A DNA stretch of 64,000 nucleotides from Humisphaera borealis. GTDB taxonomy: Bacteria > Planctomycetota > Phycisphaerae > Tepidisphaerales > Tepidisphaeraceae. Shown here piece by piece: positions 57,359-64,000 of the stretch. The stretch lies in the NCBI RefSeq assembly GCF_015169395.1, contig NZ_CP063458.1:6262001-6326000 (forward strand), read 5' to 3'. Position 1 is the stretch's first letter, and each line of letters opens with the position of its first letter. A program made the position numbers and the translations under genes. Below the pieces are notes generated by a model. The model did not search any database and was not told the DNA's origin. It was given only the letters and a program-made list of their open reading frames with translations.

Positions 57359-58666
57359 TCAGCCGTCCGCCTTGGGACTGGCGGTCGCGGGCTGACTCGC
57401 AGACAGATCGAGTTCTCGTTCGGCGTCGGCGATCTTCTTCGAGTGACGGCCGACGAGCAGTTCGAAGATCGGCGACGCCATCAGCGTGGTCACGATCGCC
57501 ATGATGACGAGCACCGCGAACAGTTCCGGTGAGATGATGCCTCGCTGCAGACCGATGTTGATGATGATCAGTTCCATCAGCCCGCGGGCGTTCATCAGCG
57601 TGCCGATACCAAGGGCCTCGCGGTTGGGCAGCCCGGTTGCCCGCGCCGCCAGCCAGCACGCGACACCCTTGCCCACGACCGCCGCCAGAAGCACGACGAT
57701 CGCGATCTCCCAAAGGTAGACGGTTTTGAGCAGTCCGATTTGCGTATTAAGCCCTGAGAACGTGAAGAACATCGGCAGCAGAAGGGCGACGGTCAGCGGC
57801 TGGATGCGAGTGATCAGGCCCTGCGATACGACGCCGCGGGGCATGGCCGCCCCCATGACGAATGCGCCGAACACCGCGTGCAGGCCGATCGCATCGGTGA
57901 TCCACGCGCCCAGCGCGAGCAAACTCAGGCAGACGACAAACTGCGAGTCCGTGAACTGCTCGGCCTCCCGTACGTCTCGCAGCCACCTAGCCAGCAACGG
58001 GCGAATGACCATCAGTGTCACCGCAACGTAGCCCACGCCACCGGCAATGTTCAGTACCGCGTGCGACATGTTCCCGTCGAAACTCGCCAGGACGATCGCC
58101 AGCAGGCACCAGGCAGCAGCATCGTCGATCGCGCCTGCACCCAGGGCGACCGTACCCATCGTCGTCCCCGAGAGCCCCTTGAAATGGATGATGCGTGCCA
58201 GCATCGGGAACGCCGTGATGCACATGGATGCGCCGAGAAATAGGACCGCCTCGGCCAGGCTTGTCTTCGCGGGGAAAAGCTCGGTATGCGCGTGAAAGTA
58301 CCAGCCCAGTAACCCGCCGAGCACAAACGGCGCCGCCATCCCGGCCAGCGAAACCGCTATCGCACTGCCCATGCGCTTGCGGACGATGTCCACACGAAAT
58401 TCCATCCCCACCACGAACATGTACAGCGCCAATCCCAGCTGCGAGACGGGGAAGAGCACCTTCATCGAGTCTGGCGGGAACAGCACCTTCGACGCACCGG
58501 GAAAGAACAACCCCAGCAGCGACGGCCCGAGCAATACACCGGCGATCATCTCGGCGACGACCTGCGGCTGGCCGAACCGGGCGGCAACTATGCCAACCAC
58601 GCGGCAGAACGACAGGATCAGCGCGATCTGAAGGAAAAACTGGATGGCAAGTTGGAGGTTCGTCAT
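57359..58666 (-). CDS. Cation:proton antiporter, CPA2 family
   Basis: The ATG of MTNLQLAIQFFLQIALILSF (58666) gives 435 residues. About 12-13 membrane segments are visible, with family motifs RFGQPQVVAEMIAGVLLGPSLLG, GLALYMFVVGMEF and GAGAIDDAAAWCLLA. The acidic pair in the last motif binds the ion. There is no TrkA-type regulatory tail; the C-terminus is short and polar (SASQPATASPKADG). It exchanges Na+ or K+ for protons. It converges with the sulfatase gene. Confidence 0.92.
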   Translation of the reverse strand: MTNLQLAIQFFLQIALILSFCRVVGIVAARFGQPQVVAEMIAGVLLGPSLLGLFFPGASKVLFPPDSMKVLFPVSQLGLALYMFVVGMEFRVDIVRKRMGSAIAVSLAGMAAPFVLGGLLGWYFHAHTELFPAKTSLAEAVLFLGASMCITAFPMLARIIHFKGLSGTTMGTVALGAGAIDDAAAWCLLAIVLASFDGNMSHAVLNIAGGVGYVAVTLMVIRPLLARWLRDVREAEQFTDSQFVVCLSLLALGAWITDAIGLHAVFGAFVMGAAMPRGVVSQGLITRIQPLTVALLLPMFFTFSGLNTQIGLLKTVYLWEIAIVVLLAAVVGKGVACWLAARATGLPNREALGIGTLMNARGLMELIIINIGLQRGIISPELFAVLVIMAIVTTLMASPIFELLVGRHSKKIADAERELDLSASQPATASPKADG

Positions 58667-59017
58667 CGGTTCCGGGCAACGTCTTTCGAGCTTCGCGGGA
58701 TGTCCTGCACTACGTCGAGCAAGCACATACTACGGCTGGCAACCCGTTCTCACACCGATCGCCACTGATATGTATCAGCGTATCAGGATCGAAGAAATCG
58801 ACCGACCGGTCAATCGATCGCTATGGCATGAAATGAAAAGCACTTGCGTCCGACGAGGTGCCGCAGGACATCGGGCCGATGGCAGGATGGTCGGGTGCGG
58901 ACCGCCGTCCCAGGGCGGCGGAACTATGGGAGATGACCATCACTTCGGACCCGAGGCGGGACCGTCCGAGGGACAGGCACATTCTGCATGGCGCGCGTCG
59001 CGGCGGCGGCCCGAGTT
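58667..59017. other. Intergenic stretch between antiporter and GDPD genes
   Basis: These 351 bases hold no recognisable gene, repeat pair or clear promoter. A plus-strand frame of 135 codons overlaps them but has Arg/Gly-rich, non-coding-like composition. Confidence 0.35.
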
Positions 59018-59842
59018 CTACTTGACCTGTTGCGACAACCATGCCGGGTGATTGGACGTGATCGCGTCCACACCCGCTTCAATCATTCGGCGGGCGTCGG
59101 CCGGCTCGTCGACCGTCCACACCAGCACATCCAAACCCGCCGCCTTGGCAGATTTCACGAAATCCGCGTCGATCGGACCCTTGTACGCCAGGTCAAGCCC
59201 GTCGAAGCCATGCTGCTTCGCCAAAGCGATCAACTCTTCATTGCTCGGCGACCATTTGCCCGTCTGCTTGTCCTTTTTCTGTGCCGCCAGGTAGTAGACC
59301 TTGACCTTCGGCAACGCTTTCTTTGCTGCGATGCACGTGTCGAGCTTAAAGCTGATGACCGGGGTCTGCTCCGGCTTCTTTCCGACTTTGTTCAGAACGC
59401 GGACCAGTTCCGGCACCGCCTCGGCGCCGATCTTGACTTCAATAAAGAGTCGGCGGCCGTCGGGGATGGTTCGGACGACGTCTTCCAACAGCGGCATTTT
59501 CTCGCCGGCGTACTTCGGGCTCTTCCAGGAGCCGACGTCGAGCTTCTGTAGTTCTTCGACCGTGCTGTCCTTGACGATCAGTTTCTGGCCGGCCGTGCGA
59601 GACGTGTCGGCGTCGTGGGTAAGGATCAGCTGCCCGTCCTTGGTCAGGTGTACGTCGAGTTCCGCGGCCGCGACCCCGCGCTCCCACGCCAGCTTATACG
59701 CCGACATCGTGTTCTCGGGTGCATCGGCCGACTCACCGCGATGGGCTACCCATTCAATCATCGGCTTAGACCCGTTGCCCGGAGCGGCGAACAATGCACT
59801 GGCCAGCGACAGACCGACGAACAAAATGATCGCGACTTTCAT
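59018..59842 (-). CDS. Secreted glycerophosphodiester phosphodiesterase
   Basis: The ATG at 59842 (MKVAIILFVGLSLASALFAA, signal peptide) gives 274 residues. Motifs are WVAHRGESADAPENTMSAY (catalytic His and Glu), AAELDVHLTKDGQLILTHD (metal Asp and His) and RLFIEVKIG, and at the end ITSNHPAWL. It hydrolyses glycerophosphodiesters to glycerol-3-phosphate, which would feed phosphate and carbon supply. An upstream frame of 34 codons lacks signal features and is left out. Confidence 0.92.
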   Translation of the reverse strand: MKVAIILFVGLSLASALFAAPGNGSKPMIEWVAHRGESADAPENTMSAYKLAWERGVAAAELDVHLTKDGQLILTHDADTSRTAGQKLIVKDSTVEELQKLDVGSWKSPKYAGEKMPLLEDVVRTIPDGRRLFIEVKIGAEAVPELVRVLNKVGKKPEQTPVISFKLDTCIAAKKALPKVKVYYLAAQKKDKQTGKWSPSNEELIALAKQHGFDGLDLAYKGPIDADFVKSAKAAGLDVLVWTVDEPADARRMIEAGVDAITSNHPAWLSQQVK

Positions 59843-59970
59843 CCTCAGAATGCTATCGGCAGCGGAAGGCCGATGCACCCGTCTTGACATGAATGTAACA
59901 AGGCAGCGGGCGACCATCGACGGCGCGAAAAGGCTGCGCCTCAACCGGTCCTACCGCTGGTAAACAAGAA

Positions 59971-60007
59971 CGCGGGACGAGCCTCCCATACCGAGACTCG
60001 CCCCGCG
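59971..60007 (-). terminator. Rho-independent-type terminator of the Gly/Pro-rich protein gene
   Basis: An 11-bp stem with one mismatch (59971-59981 and 59997-60007) lies 44 bases after the stop at 60052. On the minus strand it is followed by TTCTTGTTT. Confidence 0.6.
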
Positions 60008-60051
60008 CCTTAGTCAGTTGATGCGTTCGGCAGAACGCGGTCGCCGGCCGA

Positions 60052-60648
60052 TCAGTCCAGCATTCCCATGCTCACCATCACGGCTTCCTGCTTGGGGGTT
60101 AGCAACTCGGTCAGTTCCTTCTGTGCCAACGCCAGCTCTTCCTTGGCCTTGGCCTTGGCGGCGCGGTAGGCGTCGAGCTTGGCTTTGACGTCGGCGGCGG
60201 CGGCTTCCTTGTTCTCGGTCACGGCGCGGAGTTCGGCCGCCGCTTTGGCGACGGGGGACTCTGCGGGTGTCGTGGCACCGGCGGGCTGCGCGTCGCCGCC
60301 GCGGGTACGGCCACCGGGGCCACCGGGAGGGCCGCCCGGGCCGCCACCGAAGCCGCCACGGCCGCTGCTGCTGTAGTTGCGCTGCGCGGTCTGGACCTTT
60401 TCGATCCGGGGCTGAAGGACCTTCCACTCTTCCTCGCTGGCGCCAAGGCGCTCGCGGGTGCGCTGGTTCATCTGCTCGCGGAAGGCGGCAGGGTCAAAGT
60501 TGCCACGGCCGCCACGCTGTCCGGGCTGGCCGGGCTGGCCTTGTCCGGGCTGGCCGGGCTGCGGCTGTTCCTGCCCGAAGGTGGCAGAGGTCACGCCCAT
60601 CGACAACAGTGCGCACGCTACCGCTAAACCCAACTTGCTCTTGATCAT
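60052..60648 (-). CDS. Secreted Gly/Pro-rich helical protein
   Basis: The ATG at 60648 (MIKSKLGLAVACALLSMGVTSATFG, signal) gives 198 residues. Low-complexity blocks (QPQPGQPGQGQPGQPGQRGG and GGFGGGPGGPPGGPGG) flank two helical stretches, one NPAAFREQMNQRTRERLGASEEEWKVL-like and a C-terminal one of Ala, Glu and Lys (KAAAELRAVTENKEAAAADVKAKLDAYRAAKAKAKEEL). The last residues, ELTELLTPKQEAVMVSMGMLD, resemble the end of periplasmic Spy/CpxP-like proteins, so a chaperone or stress role is a guess. A terminator follows. Confidence 0.75.
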   Translation of the reverse strand: MIKSKLGLAVACALLSMGVTSATFGQEQPQPGQPGQGQPGQPGQRGGRGNFDPAAFREQMNQRTRERLGASEEEWKVLQPRIEKVQTAQRNYSSSGRGGFGGGPGGPPGGPGGRTRGGDAQPAGATTPAESPVAKAAAELRAVTENKEAAAADVKAKLDAYRAAKAKAKEELALAQKELTELLTPKQEAVMVSMGMLD

Positions 60649-60829
60649 TGCTGGCTCCCGAGGAATTCCGGTCCGGCCGCAGCCGCGCCACGCGGCGGGA
60701 CCGGGTCCGACACCTCCATCGTTGCGCGCCGGGGACGGGTTCTTCACGCACTACCCGAATTTTCTGGGGAAGATGGTTTTCCCAACCCAACTCGCCTCAC
60801 TACCCTCAGACGGCTAAGTTACCTGCCCC

Positions 60830-61921
60830 ATGAACCAAAACCGCGACAACCAGATCGACGTCGGCCGACTTGCCGCGGGATTCGTCCGGCTGCCGCGGCC
60901 GCTGCAGATCCTTCTGGGCGTGCTAGCCGCCGGTGCCGTGGTGGTGGGCGGCGTGATGTATTTGCGCCAGAATGGGAAAACCACCGCCGTTTCGACGCAG
61001 CCGGTGTCACCGTCGGTGACGCAGGCAGCCGTGCCAGCGCCGTCGACGCCACCGCCTCCCCCTGGAACGACGACCGTCGCGGGCTCTTCCCCCGACGGCA
61101 CGACGCCGGCTCCGCAGATCGACACACCCAACCTGACGCTGGGAAACCCCAGCCAAGCGACGACCAGCATTGCCCGGCGCGACAACTACCTGGTCGTCCG
61201 CCCGGCGTACGCCTTGTCGTTCAACGACGATCTGGGCACGGCGAACTGGGTCAGTTGGCGGATCATCCGGGCCGACTTCGGGCAGTCCCCCCGGGAGGTC
61301 GAGTTCCTTGCCGACCCGATGCTGCCGCCACCTTTCAAGCAGATCGGCCATCGCGACTACACCGGCTCGGGGTTTGACCGCGGACACATGTGCCCCAAGG
61401 GAGACCGCGGCGGCGACCGCGACAAGGTCGCCAGCACCTTCTACACCAGCAATATCATCCCGCAGGCCGCGAACGTGAACCAGAAAGCCTGGAACAACCT
61501 GGAAAACTACACCCGGGACCTTGTCGGCCAGAAGCGGCAGCGGGTCTATGTCATCACCGGCCCGGCGGGGCGGGGCGGCACAGGATTGAACGGCTACAAG
61601 GAGACGGTCGGCTACGGGAAGGTCGTCGTCCCCGCCGAGTGCTGGAAAGTGGTCGTCGCGATCCCGGACACGGGCAAGCCGACCGACGAGCCGCAGTCGA
61701 TTTCAGCGTCGGCACGGGTGATCGCAGTCATCATGCCCAACGACCAGACCAAGGTCGGCGACGACTGGGCCAAGTTTCGGACGACGCCGGCGGAGATCGA
61801 ACGCAAGACGAAGCTGAGGTTCTTCGACAGGCTCAAGCCGGACGTGGCCGAAACGCTGCGGCAGCGACAGGACAAAGTGGTCATTCCGCCGGTGGATGCG
61901 AATCGGTTTTCGCGAGACTGA
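60830..61921 (+). CDS. Membrane-anchored DNA/RNA non-specific endonuclease (NucA type)
   Basis: The 363-residue protein has an N-terminal membrane helix (about 27-45), a Pro/Thr-rich linker (to about 105) and the beta-beta-alpha-metal nuclease domain. The signature is DRGHMCPKGDR with general-base His186; the Mg2+ Asn is expected in NIIPQAANVNQKAWNNLE. It cuts DNA and RNA without sequence preference, probably outside the membrane. The gene is followed after 34 bases by a NuiA-like inhibitor gene, as for the cyanobacterial NucA-NuiA pair. The ATG has only a weak ribosome site. Confidence 0.93.
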   Translation: MNQNRDNQIDVGRLAAGFVRLPRPLQILLGVLAAGAVVVGGVMYLRQNGKTTAVSTQPVSPSVTQAAVPAPSTPPPPPGTTTVAGSSPDGTTPAPQIDTPNLTLGNPSQATTSIARRDNYLVVRPAYALSFNDDLGTANWVSWRIIRADFGQSPREVEFLADPMLPPPFKQIGHRDYTGSGFDRGHMCPKGDRGGDRDKVASTFYTSNIIPQAANVNQKAWNNLENYTRDLVGQKRQRVYVITGPAGRGGTGLNGYKETVGYGKVVVPAECWKVVVAIPDTGKPTDEPQSISASARVIAVIMPNDQTKVGDDWAKFRTTPAEIERKTKLRFFDRLKPDVAETLRQRQDKVVIPPVDANRFSRD

Positions 61922-61955
61922 CCGTGCAGTCCGGCTCCGCAGCATCGATACCCAA

Positions 61956-62315
61956 ATGAACGACCCAATCCCCAACGACCTCGCCGCCGCCGTCGAAGGC
62001 TTGCTCTACCCGAGTGAGACCGATGCGCCGCTGATTCCGTTCCGATGGAAACGCGGAAAACGAAGCGCCGTCGAGTCCGCGATCGCCAACTCCAAAGAGC
62101 GCTCGCCGGTCGAGACCATCCCGTTCGACACCTTCTTCGAACCGTTGCTTCGGTCCACTGACGCCGAGCGGTTCGCGACGCTAAAGCGTCTGCTTCAGGA
62201 TCGCCTGCAAGACCTGGCCGTCGTGCGAGTCGGATCGCCACGTGTGACGATCTACGTGATAGGACGCCAGGGCCACTACTGGGCAGGCGTGTGGACGGAA
62301 TCGGTGGAGACTTAA
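61956..62315 (+). CDS. Nuclease A inhibitor-like protein (NuiA family)
   Basis: The 119-residue protein matches the NuiA fold: LAAAVEGLLYPSETDAP at the start, FDTFFEPL in the middle, LKRLLQDRLQDLAVVRVGSPRVTIYVIG and an end of GVWTESVET. In the known complex the C-terminal Thr and an acidic residue near the N-terminus of the inhibitor reach the nuclease metal site. Both features are present here: a terminal Thr119 and the Glu of SETD. It starts 34 bases after the nuclease gene. It has no signal peptide, so it should protect the cytoplasm while the nuclease acts outside. Confidence 0.85.
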   Translation: MNDPIPNDLAAAVEGLLYPSETDAPLIPFRWKRGKRSAVESAIANSKERSPVETIPFDTFFEPLLRSTDAERFATLKRLLQDRLQDLAVVRVGSPRVTIYVIGRQGHYWAGVWTESVET

Positions 62316-62346
62316 GGCAACAGTCCGGCGAGCGATGAACGCCGTC

Positions 62347-62982
62347 CTACTTCGACGGCTTTGTCGCCGCTGCCTTCATCTTTTCGTCCAGGGCCTTCAT
62401 GGCCGCCTGCATCTTCGGACGCATCGCCTGTTCCATCTCCTTCGGCGTTTTGAACTTCCCGGCTTCGACATCGGGAATCACTTCCATCATCGCGGCGGTC
62501 ATCGCGGGGAAGAGTGTGGTAACGACCTGCCTTCCGTTGGGGTTTGCCGCAATATCCGCCACCTTCCAGGCACCGCCGGTCTTGGAAAGCTTGATGTCCG
62601 GACCGACGGTTGCGGTGTCGCCGGAAATAGTGACCTCATACCGGGCCATCCGCTTCTTAAGGCCCTCGACGGTCAGGTCGTCGCCTTGCGGAGGCTTTTC
62701 ATTTGGCATCGCCTTGAGGACGGCGGCCACCAGTTTCTTTCTGGCATGAATGACCGCGTGCATGTGCTGCGCGAGTTCGACCTGTTCCTGGCTACCCACA
62801 AACGCCGACTTGGCCTTGGCGAAGTCGGGGTCGGCAAGGAGGTCGGCAAACGCGATCGCGGCAGCGCGAACTGTCACCTGATCAGCGGAATCCTTGGGGG
62901 CATCCTCCGCGCGGACGGCCGCCGCAGAAATCGCCAGCAACGCAAACATCGCAACCGCGAGAACACTACATTTCCGCTTCAC
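62347..62982 (-). CDS. Secreted protein of unknown function
   Basis: This 211-residue protein has a signal peptide (MKRKCSVLAVAMFALLAISAAAVRA) and a mature part of alternating helices and short strands (AAIAFADLLADPDFAKAKSAFVGSQ, ARYEVTISGDTATVGPDIKLSKTGGAWKVAD). It resembles small NTF2-like or DUF-type secreted proteins, but no family is certain. The C-terminus is Lys- and Met-rich. It converges with the nuclease inhibitor gene. Confidence 0.75.
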   Translation of the reverse strand: MKRKCSVLAVAMFALLAISAAAVRAEDAPKDSADQVTVRAAAIAFADLLADPDFAKAKSAFVGSQEQVELAQHMHAVIHARKKLVAAVLKAMPNEKPPQGDDLTVEGLKKRMARYEVTISGDTATVGPDIKLSKTGGAWKVADIAANPNGRQVVTTLFPAMTAAMMEVIPDVEAGKFKTPKEMEQAMRPKMQAAMKALDEKMKAAATKPSK

Positions 62983-63086
62983 TTGATCTCCTTGTTTCCC
63001 GTTACCTCAACGTCGCCCATAATGCACTGCTTGTCCCACCGGAACCAGCAGACGCCATGGGCCGGTTCGAACCTAGCCGACGCTCG

Positions 63087-64000
63087 TCAGAGCTGCCCGG
63101 CGGCGAGATGGGTCGCTGCTGGCGCCGGCATCCCGTTGGCACGCGACCGCTGCGCTTCGGCCATCCACCGACAGGCGTTCTCGACAATCTTCAGCGGCGC
63201 CGCTTCCTTGTACACCGCGTGTGTTTCGTGGCCGGGTCGAAAGTAGAACACCTTGCCTTTGCCTACATTCCAGACCATGCCGCTTCGAAAGTGCTCCCCG
63301 GCGTCCCACTTTTCCTCGAACACCACCGCGTCCGGCGAGGGGACATGGAACGGCTCGTCGTACATCTCCGTGTGCGGAATGTCGAACTTCGCCGGAACGC
63401 CTTTGGCAATCGGGTGCTCGGCGAGCAGCGTAGTGACGTGGCTCGGCTTGCCGTCATTGCGCCACGACGGAAAGCAGCAGATCGGCAGCCGGATGATGAG
63501 CTCAACCTGACCCGTCGCCGCATCGACCTTTTTCTCGGCCGACGGCGTCATGGGCGTGGTCTTCGACGGGGGCTTGCCGGGCAGGGGGGTAACGAACGTG
63601 ACCTTCGCCGACTTCCTCTCGGCATCGGTCAGCAGCTTCATCGCGTCGGCGGTGGCGCGTCGGTTCATTGCTTCGACAAACGGCGTTGCCCAGTGGGCCG
63701 AGTGCAGGGCGACAAGGGACAATTTCCCCGCTTCGATCCGATCGGCGATCCGCTTGGCGGTTGCCGGTAGTACGTCGCGGTGCTTCTGGTGACCCCACCA
63801 GACGATGACATCGGTGCTGTCGAGGATCGCATCGGAAAGTCCCTGTTCGGGATCCGACAAGCCGACGGACCGGACCTCAAATCCGGGTTGCTTTCGAAGG
63901 TAGTCGGCGATGGTGTCGCCCAGCCAGGGGTCGTAGGCCTGCTTCTGGGCCGGCTGGCGTTCGTCCCAGACCAGGACGCGTGTCAGCGCTGGGTCAGCGG
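63087..64000 (-). CDS. ThuA-domain protein, 5' end beyond the window
   Basis: The frame is open to the window edge (codons from 63998 inward: ADPALTRVLVWDERQPAQKQAYDP), so the start lies outside. The ThuA fold is clear: VLVWDERQPAQ, DVIVWWGHQKHRDVLP, SLVALHSAHWATPFVEAMNRR, and further on VTTLLAEHPIAKGVP, PHTEMYDEPFHVPSPDAVVFEEKWDAGEHFRSGMVWNVGKGKVFYFRPGHETHAVY. It is the larger relative of the ThuA protein at 43166-44131 and is thought to act in sugar utilisation. No signal can be judged. Confidence 0.85.
   Translation of the reverse strand, partial: ADPALTRVLVWDERQPAQKQAYDPWLGDTIADYLRKQPGFEVRSVGLSDPEQGLSDAILDSTDVIVWWGHQKHRDVLPATAKRIADRIEAGKLSLVALHSAHWATPFVEAMNRRATADAMKLLTDAERKSAKVTFVTPLPGKPPSKTTPMTPSAEKKVDAATGQVELIIRLPICCFPSWRNDGKPSHVTTLLAEHPIAKGVPAKFDIPHTEMYDEPFHVPSPDAVVFEEKWDAGEHFRSGMVWNVGKGKVFYFRPGHETHAVYKEAAPLKIVENACRWMAEAQRSRANGMPAPAATHLAAGQL

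Overview
This window is high-GC bacterial chromosome that looks like a planctomycete. The evidence is a 1228-residue PVC-type fusion (F5/8C domain, beta-propeller, HEAT repeats, cytochrome c), two giant secreted proteins that begin with a LEPR-XLL-like tag (SLEARLLL and PMESRLMM), a Tat-type TIM-barrel isomerase, two ThuA-domain proteins, a secreted sulfatase, Uma2-type proteins, and Pro/Ala/Thr tails such as TRPATQPATQPA. A Phycisphaerae (Tepidisphaeraceae-like) origin is my inference; no rRNA or tRNA gene is present to test it.

Layout. 1-12.4 kb: a partial gene of lower GC, a Zn/Mn ABC ATPase-permease pair (minus), then rpoN, a rhodanese and a secreted protein split by a one-base frameshift, a PQQ-type sugar dehydrogenase with malectin-like repeats (minus), an orphan MoxR ATPase, a DUF2203 gene and a gene broken by an in-frame TAA. 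12.4-20.3 kb (minus): HAD phosphatase, Uma2 protein, amidase lipoprotein, zinc-ribbon protein, a second Uma2 protein and the topoisomerase pair parC-parE. 20.7-31.4 kb (plus): a planctomycete-type unknown, a sugar isomerase/epimerase, an RND efflux pair and a complete pstSCAB phosphate operon without phoU. 31.4-37.1 kb (minus): amidohydrolase, RsmE and the PVC cytochrome. 37.4-41.4 kb (plus): a Gly/Tyr/His-rich lipoprotein, a soluble histidine kinase and a 53-residue membrane peptide. 41.4-50.9 kb: DUF1254/DUF1214 lipoprotein, ThuA protein, small secreted Lys-tailed protein, YifB/ComM ATPase and a 1472-residue secreted metalloprotease. 51.3-57.3 kb (plus): a transglutaminase-7TM protein overlapping a RimK-like ATP-grasp, then PhoD and a sulfatase. 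57.4-64 kb: a CPA2 antiporter, a secreted GDPD, a Gly/Pro-rich secreted protein, a NucA-like nuclease followed by a NuiA-like inhibitor, a secreted unknown and a ThuA protein cut by the window end.

How it fits together. Several genes serve phosphorus supply (pstSCAB, PhoD, GDPD) and many encode secreted or surface enzymes for carbohydrates and polymers, as expected for a heterotroph that degrades complex organic matter. Between genes lie several families of paired inverted palindromes resembling REP doublets (REPINs). They are often next to stop codons, and one supplies the stop codon of parC. I found no CRISPR array, prophage, insertion sequence, rRNA or tRNA. The best candidates for a second look are the nuclease/inhibitor pair, the transglutaminase/ATP-grasp pair whose catalytic triad looks intact, the two interrupted genes, and the palindromic repeats.
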